A stretch of DNA of 64,000 bases from Bacteroidetes bacterium UBA4416 (GTDB taxonomy: Bacteria > Bacteroidota > Bacteroidia > B-17B0 > Aurantibacillaceae), in assembly GCA_002390745.1 (NCBI GenBank), contig DGQK01000051.1:62001-126000 (forward strand), read 5' to 3'. Position 1 is the first letter of the stretch. Every line of letters begins with the position of its first letter. Positions 8,908-16,288 of the stretch are shown here, piece by piece. The position numbers were made by a program, and so were the translations under genes. The notes under the pieces are model-generated. The model saw only the letters and a list, made by a program, of their open reading frames with translations, did not search any database and was not told the DNA's origin.

Positions 8908-9584
8908 TGAGAGGGATTTCAGAAACATATTACCGTTACGTGTACAAGCCTGTGATCAGCATGTACCTGAAAACCGATTCGGGCACACGCATCGATGGCT
9001 TTAAGCTGAGGGTATTCAAAGGAGTGTTCCATCCGAAGTTCTTTTTCAGCTCTACATATTTTTATGACTACTTAAATAACAAAACCCTTGCCGGTAAAGC
9101 CTTCCTGGAGATCGGCTGCGGTTCGGGCATCCTGAGCCTGCTGGCGTTCAGGAAAGGCGCGCAGGTAACAGCCGTAGATATTGACCCTAAAGCAGTAAAA
9201 AATACACGCCTGAATTTTCGTAGAAATTTCGATGGTAAACAGGCAGGCTTCAGGGTTTTGCAGAGCGACGTGTTCAGTGCGCTGGGGCAGGAAGTATTTG
9301 ATGTGATCGTCATCAACCCGCCTTACTATTTCAGGAAGGTAGATGTGGATGCACAGTTGGCCTGGTATTGCGGTGAGAACGGCGAGTATTTTGAGAAGCT
9401 GTTCTCGGCGCTGAGGCAACACGTACATACCTCCACGCAGGTATACATGATCCTGGCGGAGAATGCGGAGATCCAACGGATCAAAGAAATGGCCACCCTT
9501 CATGGCATCGGGTTCATGATGGTTGAGCAGCGTAAGATAAGATTTGAAATCAGTTATATCTTCCAATTAAAGCCGCTGGGATAG
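8907..9584 (+). CDS. Class I SAM-dependent methyltransferase (NPPY type)
   Basis: 225 aa. Motif I is FLEIGCGSGILSLLA, followed by VTAVDIDPKAVKN (acidic loop) and VIVINPPYYF. The NPPY motif is typical of amino-methylating enzymes such as PrmC- or RsmC-like families acting on glutamine or adenine amino groups. Here, inside a radical SAM/glycan operon, a small-molecule or glycan substrate is equally possible. It overlaps the upstream stop by one base and is followed 2 bases later by the next gene, so it is surely co-transcribed. Confidence 0.85.
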   Translation: MRGISETYYRYVYKPVISMYLKTDSGTRIDGFKLRVFKGVFHPKFFFSSTYFYDYLNNKTLAGKAFLEIGCGSGILSLLAFRKGAQVTAVDIDPKAVKNTRLNFRRNFDGKQAGFRVLQSDVFSALGQEVFDVIVINPPYYFRKVDVDAQLAWYCGENGEYFEKLFSALRQHVHTSTQVYMILAENAEIQRIKEMATLHGIGFMMVEQRKIRFEISYIFQLKPLG

Positions 9585-9586
9585 CC

Positions 9587-10525
9587 ATGGCAGAAACCTG
9601 CGTTCATAATTACAGCAACGACCAGTTGGAGATCATCAAAGCCGTTCTCTATTTTGAGATCTTTGAATATCCCCTGACGGTAGACGAGCTTTATGAAAAC
9701 TCTGCCATCTGTCTGTCGAGGCAGGCTTTCGATGTGGAGTTTCAGAAATTGCTGGAAGACACCATCCTGAATCTGAGCGGCGATTTCGTGCTGAGCAGGA
9801 ACGGAAAGGAACAGTTCATTATCAGGCGGAAGAACGGGAATGAGGCGGCATGTGCCGTGATGCCTGTGGCCTACCGCTATAGCAAAAAGATAGCATCTTT
9901 TCCTTTTGTAGAAGGCATTTGCCTGTCGGGAGGCTTATCAAAACAGTACTATGATGAGCACGGCGACATTGATTTTTTCATCATCACCAAGCCGGGGAGG
10001 CTCTGGCTTTGCAGAACCTTTCTGATCATACGCTACAAGCTGCTGCCGAAACACCTGAAAAAATACTGGTGTGTGAACTATTTCATAGCTTCTTCCAATC
10101 TGCCGATCCCGGAGAATAATGTGTTTACCGGAACAGAGATGGCTTACCTGATCCCAACGGTGAATTATGAAATTTATGAAAGCCTGTTGCAGCAAAATCT
10201 CTGGTATAAAAAGCGCTTTCCTAATAAGGCGGTGCGGCCCAATACCAATTGCATCGCTACGCCGGAACCCTGGATGAAGCGACTGACGGAATGGCTTCTG
10301 AATGGACGTTTCGGGGATGCTGTGGATAATTGGCTGCTACGGGCCACCTTAAAACACTGGCGCAAAAAATACCCGGAAATGCAGGAAGAAGCCTTTGAGT
10401 TGCAGTTCAGGTCGCGCAAAGACGTGTGCAAGCGCCACACCAAGGGCTTTCAGAATGTGGTGCTCGGCAAGTGGGAACAAAAACAGCAGGAATACGAAAA
10501 AATACTCAATACCTTAACCGTTTGA
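9587..10525 (+). CDS. Nucleotidyltransferase-fold protein of unknown role
   Basis: 312 aa. The recognisable part is GICLSGGLSKQYYDEHGDIDFFIIT (about residues 108-132), which has the layout of a minimal nucleotidyltransferase: a GG-S helix cap followed by D-x-D. The preceding ~100 residues look like a winged-helix or helical region and the remainder is helical and basic, with many aromatic residues. It sits between a methyltransferase and a SPASM radical SAM protein with gaps of 2 and 3 bases. Similar proteins occur beside radical SAM genes in Bacteroidota surface-glycan clusters, as far as I recall. It may transfer a nucleotide to a sugar or protein; the function is not established. Confidence 0.7.
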   Translation: MAETCVHNYSNDQLEIIKAVLYFEIFEYPLTVDELYENSAICLSRQAFDVEFQKLLEDTILNLSGDFVLSRNGKEQFIIRRKNGNEAACAVMPVAYRYSKKIASFPFVEGICLSGGLSKQYYDEHGDIDFFIITKPGRLWLCRTFLIIRYKLLPKHLKKYWCVNYFIASSNLPIPENNVFTGTEMAYLIPTVNYEIYESLLQQNLWYKKRFPNKAVRPNTNCIATPEPWMKRLTEWLLNGRFGDAVDNWLLRATLKHWRKKYPEMQEEAFELQFRSRKDVCKRHTKGFQNVVLGKWEQKQQEYEKILNTLTV

Positions 10526-10528
10526 TCC

Positions 10529-11578
10529 ATGCACCGGCAAAGCGTCTTACATACCATCAAACGTTACATGAGCCTTCGCGGCGGAAAGGTCAGCGTGTTG
10601 CCTATTGCGATCCTCATGCCTCATAGCGCCTGCAATTGCCGCTGTGTGATGTGCGACATCTGGAAGGGAAATAAGAATGCAAAGCAGCTGACGGAAGAAG
10701 ACATTCAGAGTCTGCTGACATCGCTGAAACAGCTGGATACCAAACGCGTGGTGATGTCGGGTGGGGAAGCCCTGCTGAATAAAAACTTTTTCAGGTTTTG
10801 TGAGATCCTGAAACAAAAAGACCTGAAGATCACCTTGCTTTCCACGGGCCTCACGCTCGACCGTCATGCGGAAAACATCATTCGTTATGTAGATGATGTG
10901 ATTGTATCGCTCGACGGTGACAGGGAGCTGCACGATGAGATCCGGAACATCAAAGGCGCATTCGATGCACTGGCGGAAGGTGTGAAAGCACTCAAAGTGC
11001 GAAAGCCCGGCTTCCCGGTAGCGGCGCGTTGTGTGATCCATCGCTTTAATTTTAAAAAATGGAATCATATTATTACAGCAGCAAAGAACATCGGCCTCGA
11101 CAGCATCAGCTTTCTTCCGGCTGATGTCACCAGCCAGGCCTTCAACCGGGAAACAGCCTGGAGCACCGAACGGCAGGATGATGTCCTGATCCACCGGGAG
11201 CAGTTGCCGGAGCTGGAGGCAATGATCCGCAAACTGATCACCGCGTTCAAACCGGAATTTGAGAACCGTTTCATCGCTGAGTCACCACAAAAAATTCAAA
11301 AAATCTACCAATATTACAGCGCGCAGCATGGCTTATCGGCTTTCCCGGAAAAGGCCTGCAATGCTCCCTGGGTATCGGCGGTAGTGGAAGCCGATGGGGC
11401 GGTGAGGCCCTGCTTCTTTCACGATAGCCTGGGCTCAATCAGAGAAGCCTCCTTGGCGGAGATCATCAATAGCCCGGAAAGCCGCGACTACAGGAAGAAG
11501 CTCAATACGCAAACCAATGAAACCTGTGAGAAATGCGTGTGTTACCTGAACCTGAATGCGCGCAGCACTACATATTAA
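10529..11578 (+). CDS. Radical SAM protein with SPASM-type C-terminal domain
   Basis: 349 aa. ACNCRCVMCDIW (CX3CX2C) near residue 34 binds the SAM [4Fe-4S] cluster; VVMSGGEALL is the GGE motif that binds the SAM amino group. The C terminus has spaced cysteines (KACNAPW, VRPCFFH, CEKCVCYL) as in SPASM/twitch domains that hold auxiliary iron-sulfur clusters. SPASM enzymes modify peptides or sugars; no RiPP precursor peptide was seen nearby, so a sugar or lipid-linked substrate seems as likely. It is co-transcribed with its neighbours (3-base gap upstream, 12 bases downstream). Confidence 0.88.
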   Translation: MHRQSVLHTIKRYMSLRGGKVSVLPIAILMPHSACNCRCVMCDIWKGNKNAKQLTEEDIQSLLTSLKQLDTKRVVMSGGEALLNKNFFRFCEILKQKDLKITLLSTGLTLDRHAENIIRYVDDVIVSLDGDRELHDEIRNIKGAFDALAEGVKALKVRKPGFPVAARCVIHRFNFKKWNHIITAAKNIGLDSISFLPADVTSQAFNRETAWSTERQDDVLIHREQLPELEAMIRKLITAFKPEFENRFIAESPQKIQKIYQYYSAQHGLSAFPEKACNAPWVSAVVEADGAVRPCFFHDSLGSIREASLAEIINSPESRDYRKKLNTQTNETCEKCVCYLNLNARSTTY

Positions 11579-11590
11579 TGTATTTGGAAA

Positions 11591-13045
11591 TTGAAAGTTT
11601 TATTTACCCATAGTTATTTTTTGAAGTTCGATACCAAGCAGTATCAAACCGCCATGCCTTATCCTCCTCTGGGGACGCTCTATGCGATGGCTTACCTGAG
11701 GGAACATGGCTACGAGGTCAGATTGTTCGACACCATGTTCTGCGATTCTGCCAAAGACATATGTGCTACCGTCGATAGCTTTCAGCCGGATATTTTCATC
11801 AGCTACGACGATGGGTTCAACTACCTCACCAAAATGTGCCTTACCAATATGCGGGAGGCCTGCTTTGAGATGCAGCGCTATGCAAAGTCGAAAGGGTGCA
11901 AGGTTATTACATCGAACTCGGACGCTGCCGATCATTACGCCGACTACCTTGCGCATGGGGCGGATGCCATCGCTATCGGCGAAGCAGAGCAAACCGTTTT
12001 GGAATTATGCGAGGCCTTTAAGAATGACAACCCAACCCACAGGATTCAGGGAATTGCATATAGAGATTTTGAAGGAAAAGTTTCCACGACACCAAAACGC
12101 GCGGTGATCAAAGACCTGGACACCTTGCCTGCACCGGCCTGGGATCTGCTGGACATCGCGCCTTATAAAAAGATGTGGTTGGAGCATCACGGTTATTTTT
12201 CCCTGAATTTTGTTACCACCCGTGGCTGCCCTTACAAATGTAACTGGTGTGCCAAGCCCATATATGGAAACCGCTACAATTCGCACAGCCCGCAGAACAT
12301 CGTGCGCGGGATCAAAACATGGCAGGAGCGCTTCGGCTTTACCCATGTATGGTTTGCCGACGATATCTTCGGCCTGAAACCGCAGTGGCTCAGGGAATTC
12401 GAGCACCATGTGAAAGCGGAAAAGCTGGAGATCGCCTATAAAATTCAAAGCCGCGCCGATCTCCTGTTGGAGGAAGACAACATCAGGCACCTGGCCAACA
12501 GCGGCTGCAAAACCGTGTGGATGGGCGCTGAGAGCGGTTCCCAGAAAATCCTCGATGCGATGGACAAAGGCACTAAGGTGGAGCAGATCTATGAAGCAAC
12601 GCGTTTGCTGAAAAAGCATCACATCCACGTCGCTTTGTTTTTGCAGCTTGGCTATTTACAGGAAACCATCGACGATATACAGCTCACCATGAAGATGGTG
12701 GAAGACCTGATGCCCGATGACCTGGGTATTTCCGTATCCTACCCTTTGCCCGGTACCGGTTTTTATGACAAGGTGAAAGATCAGCTCAAAGCCAAGAGTA
12801 ACTGGACAGACAGTGATGACCTCGACCTGATGTTTACCGGGACTTATAAGAAAGAATTTTACAAAGAGCTGCAACGTTACATCCATTCACGTTACAGGAT
12901 CCGAAAACTCAGAGACAGCCTTCAGGCCTCTGCTGGTCCGGCTCTCCGCGACAGGCTCCGCCTGATAAAATCGCGCTTGCAATGCCGTTTGCAAAAACAC
13001 AAGCTCAGGAGCATTGAGCCCGGCTTGATCATACAGGAACCATGA
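11591..13045 (+). CDS. B12-binding domain radical SAM protein
   Basis: 484 aa. An N-terminal cobalamin-binding-like domain (MPYPPLGTLYAMAYLREHGY, then ADAIAIGEAEQTVLEL) is followed by the radical SAM core with TTRGCPYKCNWCAKP (CX3CX2C) near residue 215 and MGAESGSQKILDAM. The architecture is that of the BchE/P-methylase-type class. The start is TTG at 11591: the nearby ATG at 11578 is in another frame and no in-frame ATG precedes it. The last ~70 residues are strongly basic. The stop overlaps the next ATG (ATGA). Confidence 0.9.
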   Translation: MKVLFTHSYFLKFDTKQYQTAMPYPPLGTLYAMAYLREHGYEVRLFDTMFCDSAKDICATVDSFQPDIFISYDDGFNYLTKMCLTNMREACFEMQRYAKSKGCKVITSNSDAADHYADYLAHGADAIAIGEAEQTVLELCEAFKNDNPTHRIQGIAYRDFEGKVSTTPKRAVIKDLDTLPAPAWDLLDIAPYKKMWLEHHGYFSLNFVTTRGCPYKCNWCAKPIYGNRYNSHSPQNIVRGIKTWQERFGFTHVWFADDIFGLKPQWLREFEHHVKAEKLEIAYKIQSRADLLLEEDNIRHLANSGCKTVWMGAESGSQKILDAMDKGTKVEQIYEATRLLKKHHIHVALFLQLGYLQETIDDIQLTMKMVEDLMPDDLGISVSYPLPGTGFYDKVKDQLKAKSNWTDSDDLDLMFTGTYKKEFYKELQRYIHSRYRIRKLRDSLQASAGPALRDRLRLIKSRLQCRLQKHKLRSIEPGLIIQEP

Positions 13046-13806
13046 CGACAGTAAGCACATCGATAAGCACAGAAAACGACGTGTTGGTGTCGGAGCTTAC
13101 ACGCCGCCGCTTTTCTGCATTTGAGCAGCACTACATCGGCGTGAGGAGCAAGGAAGGCCGTATCCTCTCGCTGGAAGAGATCCGGAAGCTTCCATACCCG
13201 GATGCGTCGGATAAGAATTACATCGAATGGCAGCTCCGTCAGAAGAGCATCCGGCGCCTGGTTGAATATATCCATACCAAACAAAAAGCGCTTCGCATTC
13301 TGGACATTGGCTGTGGCAATGGTTTCATGACCAACCTGCTCGCCGGCAAAAAACACCGGGCAGTGGGTGTGGATGTGAACCTCACTGAGCTGAAACAGGC
13401 GGCGCAGGCCTTCCCGGATGCGCGCATTACCTGGTATTACTTCGACCTGCTGAACGAAACGCTGCCCGAAGATCCATTCGATATCATCACTTTTGGCGCC
13501 TCCTTTCAGTATTTTAAAAACCCGGTGCAGGTCCTGTCAGTTTGCAAAAAGCTGCTGGCTCCCGGCGGAGAGATCCACATTGTGGATAGCCCCTTTTATG
13601 CAGAGGAAGAAAGGGCCAGGGCGCAGCAGAATTCCAGGAATTATTTTCAATCGTTACAGGCGGAAGGAATGACGGAGCATTACCACCATCACAGTTACGA
13701 CGCACTCAAAGGTTTTACCGTTGAATGGAAATACCGTCCGGGCTCCTTGCTGCGCAAGCTTTTCCGCATAACTGATTCGCCCTTTCCCTGGATAAAAATT
13801 TCATAG
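13042..13806 (+). CDS. Class I SAM-dependent methyltransferase
   Basis: 254 aa. Motif I is RILDIGCGNGFMTNLLAGK, motif II HRAVGVDVNLTEL, and FDIITFGASFQYF plus LLAPGGEIHIVDSP match post-I and motif III of the UbiE/type-11 methyltransferase class. No NPPY is present, so an O- or C-methyltransferase on a small molecule or lipid-linked glycan is more likely than nucleic acid methylation. The ATG overlaps the preceding stop by 4 bases. Confidence 0.85.
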   Translation: MTTVSTSISTENDVLVSELTRRRFSAFEQHYIGVRSKEGRILSLEEIRKLPYPDASDKNYIEWQLRQKSIRRLVEYIHTKQKALRILDIGCGNGFMTNLLAGKKHRAVGVDVNLTELKQAAQAFPDARITWYYFDLLNETLPEDPFDIITFGASFQYFKNPVQVLSVCKKLLAPGGEIHIVDSPFYAEEERARAQQNSRNYFQSLQAEGMTEHYHHHSYDALKGFTVEWKYRPGSLLRKLFRITDSPFPWIKIS

Positions 13807-13811
13807 TTTTG
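13804..13811 (+). promoter_or_regulatory. TAnnTTTG -7 box upstream of the last operon gene
   Basis: TAGTTTTG matches the Bacteroidota -7 consensus exactly and ends 7 bases before the ATG at 13819. It lies in the stop codon region of the upstream gene. No good -33 TTTG is seen, so it may be a weak internal promoter giving a nearly leaderless transcript, or chance. Confidence 0.35.
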
Positions 13812-13818
13812 TAAGCAC

Positions 13819-14637
13819 ATGATGGATTCTCAGAAACAGGAAGAGCAGGTGAGCGGTGCTTTTAGCAGCCAGTCGGTAGTGTTCGATGAGCTCACCAATT
13901 CCAACGTAATGGAAGTGGAATACCGTGGCATCATCCGTACACATGTACAGCAATTCATTCTTTCCGGCGAGTCTATGCTGGAGCTAAACTGCGGTACCGG
14001 GCTCGACGCTGTGTTCTTTGCCCGCAAAGGCCTGAAGGTGCATGCCACCGATAATGCCCCTGGCATGCTGGAGCAGCTGAAGCAAAAAGTAATGTCGCAG
14101 GCGTTGGAAGATAAGATCACCTACGAGAGGTGCTCCTTCAATCAGCTCAGCCTGAAAGAAAACCCGGTGGCGCAATTCGATCACGTCTTCTCCGATTATG
14201 GCGGCCTCAACTGTGCGGAGGATATCGCCTCTGTGATCAGGCAGATTGACCCTTACCTGAAATCCGGGGGCATGGCCCATCTTGTCCTCATTGCGCCGCT
14301 TTGCCTGTGGGAATGGGTCACGGTGTTTAAAGGAAAATTCCGCTTCGCTTTCCGCCGCCTCACAAAAAAAGGCCTGAAGTCGCACCTGGAAGGGCACTAC
14401 TTCAATACCTACTATTATTCACCGGCAAGCATCCGGAAAGCCTTTGGTAAGCGCTATACGCTGATGCAGCTCCGCTCCCTGGGCTGCTTCATGCCTCCAA
14501 CCTTCAATGATTACTTCCCGGCCAGGCATCCGCGGCTCTTTAAGTTGCTGAAGCAAACGGAGCTCGCGCTCAATACCACCTGGCCGTTCAACCGCACCGG
14601 CGACTTGTTTATCATTTCCATGAAAAAGAAACACTAA
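13819..14637 (+). CDS. Class I SAM-dependent methyltransferase
   Basis: 272 aa, beginning MMDSQKQEEQ. Motif I is SMLELNCGTGLDAVFFARKG, followed by VHATDNAPGMLEQL and HVFSDYGGLNC; LKSGGMAHLVLIAP matches motif III. The C-terminal region is basic and aromatic (family of SmtA/UbiE-like enzymes). Final gene of the radical SAM operon, 12 bases after its neighbour. Substrate unknown. Confidence 0.85.
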   Translation: MMDSQKQEEQVSGAFSSQSVVFDELTNSNVMEVEYRGIIRTHVQQFILSGESMLELNCGTGLDAVFFARKGLKVHATDNAPGMLEQLKQKVMSQALEDKITYERCSFNQLSLKENPVAQFDHVFSDYGGLNCAEDIASVIRQIDPYLKSGGMAHLVLIAPLCLWEWVTVFKGKFRFAFRRLTKKGLKSHLEGHYFNTYYYSPASIRKAFGKRYTLMQLRSLGCFMPPTFNDYFPARHPRLFKLLKQTELALNTTWPFNRTGDLFIISMKKKH

Positions 14638-15323
14638 ATTTTCCAGAAGGAAGCTGTTCCAATTCCCCTCCTGCGAGAGGGCTATCTGGCCTAGGAAAGA
14701 CGCCGGTTCTGTTCCCCCTATCAAGTAGGTTAGGGCTGTGTTGTTCTTTTCTGGTTTTTCAGAGTCACGCCGTTCCTTATAAGTCAGGTCTATTCTGTTT
14801 AGAAGACCGGTTCTGTTCCCCTCTATCAAGAGGGCTTAGGGCTGTGTTGTTCTTTTTTGATTTTCAGATTCACATCGTCCCTTGTAAGTCAGATCTGTTC
14901 TGTTCCCCTCTATCAAGAGGGGCGAGGGGTGTGTTGTTCTTTTTTTGGTTTTCAGATTCACATCGTCCCTTGTAAGTCAGACCTGTTCTGTTCCCCTCTA
15001 TCAAGAGGGTTTAGGCTGTGTTGTTCTTATTTTTGGTTTTCAGATTCACATCGTCTCTTGTAAGTCTGCCCTGTTCCGCTCATAAAAAAGGGTGCCCGAA
15101 AGTGAGCTATATGTGTTGTTTTTATCTCTGATTGGTGTTTGGAACATACATTCAAGCCCTTCAGGCTTGCAGTGTTGGCGGGCGATGGTTTCGTTATTCA
15201 TGTTTTACCCCTTCGGGGTAATTTAGAAGACCTGTTCTGTTCCCCTCTATCAAGAGGGTTTAGGGCTGTGTTGTTCTTTTTTTGGTTTTCAGATTGACAT
15301 CGTTCCTTATAAGTCAGGCCTTG
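14638..15323. repeat. Intergenic array of palindrome-bearing repeats
   Basis: No gene is seen in these ~690 bases. Five copies of an ~83-base element start near 14707, 14811, 14898, 14986 and 15235. Each begins TTCTGTTCC, contains the palindromic core CCCTCTATCAAGAGGG (degenerate in copy 1), continues with GCTGTGTTGTTCTTTT and a T-rich stretch, and ends near TTGTAAGTCAG or TTATAAGTCAG. Copies 2-4 are spaced 87-88 bases. Between copies 4 and 5 lie two further hairpins, CAAGCC-CTTCA-GGCTTG (15153-15169) and TACCCC-TTC-GGGGTA (15206-15220). There are no spacers of CRISPR type. It looks like an expanding intergenic repeat. Confidence 0.85.
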
Positions 15324-15872
15324 CTAAAAACTCATCCCAATGCTGGCCCCGCCCCAAAACAGGAAATATCCGGGGTGAAAGCCCAGGGCATCGCGGCTCA
15401 TGATTACCGGCGTGATGCCGGCCCTCAGGAAAAAGCCGTCATCCTGCTTCTGGTAGCGGTAGCCGCAGCGCCACACGCTGAAAAAAATATTTTCCCAGAA
15501 ATAACGGTCTACGGTGTTCGGCCGCTCGTTGTAGCGCCGCTGAAGCGTAGCTCCCAGGCCCAGCTCCAGGTGGTGTGGATTTTTGAAGAAGATAAAATTG
15601 TTTTCCACGAGGTAGACCTGCTCCACGTAGATGCCGTTGAAATTAGGCGCAAAGCCGGCCCGTGCCCCTATTTTGAATTTCTCGCGGTAGAGGAACAAGC
15701 GTTCGTAGTTCAGGGAGAAAAGGCCGGCATTGCCTGCCAGCTCAATAAAAAAGGCGTTTTTTGCCGGGTCAGTCGCATAGTCGCGCGGCGGTCTTGGCAG
15801 TGTATAGTCTTGCTCCTGCGAGCACAGGCCCGTGGAGAATATGACACCTAACAAGAACAGGAAAATCCGCAT
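15324..15872 (-). CDS. Predicted outer-membrane beta-barrel protein
   Basis: 182 aa, starting MRIFLFLLGVIFSTGLCSQ, a clear signal peptide; the Cys near the cleavage site could also make it a lipoprotein, though SQEQ after it suits signal peptidase I. The mature part alternates aromatic and polar residues (LFSLNYERLFLY, HLELGLGATLQRRY, GFFLRAGITPV) and ends in Phe (ASIGMSF), typical of outer-membrane barrels. No specific family recognised. It reads toward the repeat array and is divergent from carB. Confidence 0.75.
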   Translation of the reverse strand: MRIFLFLLGVIFSTGLCSQEQDYTLPRPPRDYATDPAKNAFFIELAGNAGLFSLNYERLFLYREKFKIGARAGFAPNFNGIYVEQVYLVENNFIFFKNPHHLELGLGATLQRRYNERPNTVDRYFWENIFFSVWRCGYRYQKQDDGFFLRAGITPVIMSRDALGFHPGYFLFWGGASIGMSF

Positions 15873-16288
15873 ACCTGTAAATATACAAAATCCGGGGATT
15901 ATGGTTGATGCCTGCTCAATCGGCGATTAAAGTATAAGATGAGCTGCGGCAGGGATTGCTGCGGAAATCCTTTTTGCCTGGTGGCTGAGGCCCTCGAAGC
16001 CAAGGCAAAAAGATTGGAGCGCAAAGCCCGCCCGGCCGCCCAAATAATTGTATTCATAACGTCATGGATGCAATGCAAGGCTATGGTTTTACATGTTGAC
16101 GGAGACTCATTTTTCGAAAATCCTTTTGATTTGAAGGATTTTAATTAAATGTTTAAATCTTATACCGCTTAATCCCCACAAAGCTGTATCTTTACCAAGT
16201 TTGTTTTTTTGTGAACGTTTCCGGCCTCAGGGAGCAGCTTTTTGCACCACAGGAACCGGACCCACAGGCAAACCCTTCAACATAGCAA
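15873..16288. other. Gene-free divergent region upstream of carB
   Basis: About 416 bases without a convincing gene. It is AT-rich from about 16130 to 16210, where TATCTTTA (16187-16194) is one base off TAnnTTTG and may be the carB -7 box, leaving a leader of nearly 90 bases. A Cys-rich 69-codon frame at 15939-16148 is present but unsupported. Confidence 0.5.

Noticed and set aside
7786..8928. 380-codon frame antisense to the radical SAM gene
   Set aside because: The plus strand encodes a full radical SAM protein with intact CX3CX2C; the antisense product has no family pattern and arises from codon bias.
14707..15318. CRISPR array
   Set aside because: Copies are ~83 bases with little unique sequence between them, irregular spacing and no cas genes; they are intergenic repeats.
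15939..16148. 69-codon Cys-rich frame (MSCGRDCCGNPFCL) upstream of carB
   Set aside because: No promoter, no partner gene and no recognisable family; the second half looks random. Kept only as a note in the gene-free region.
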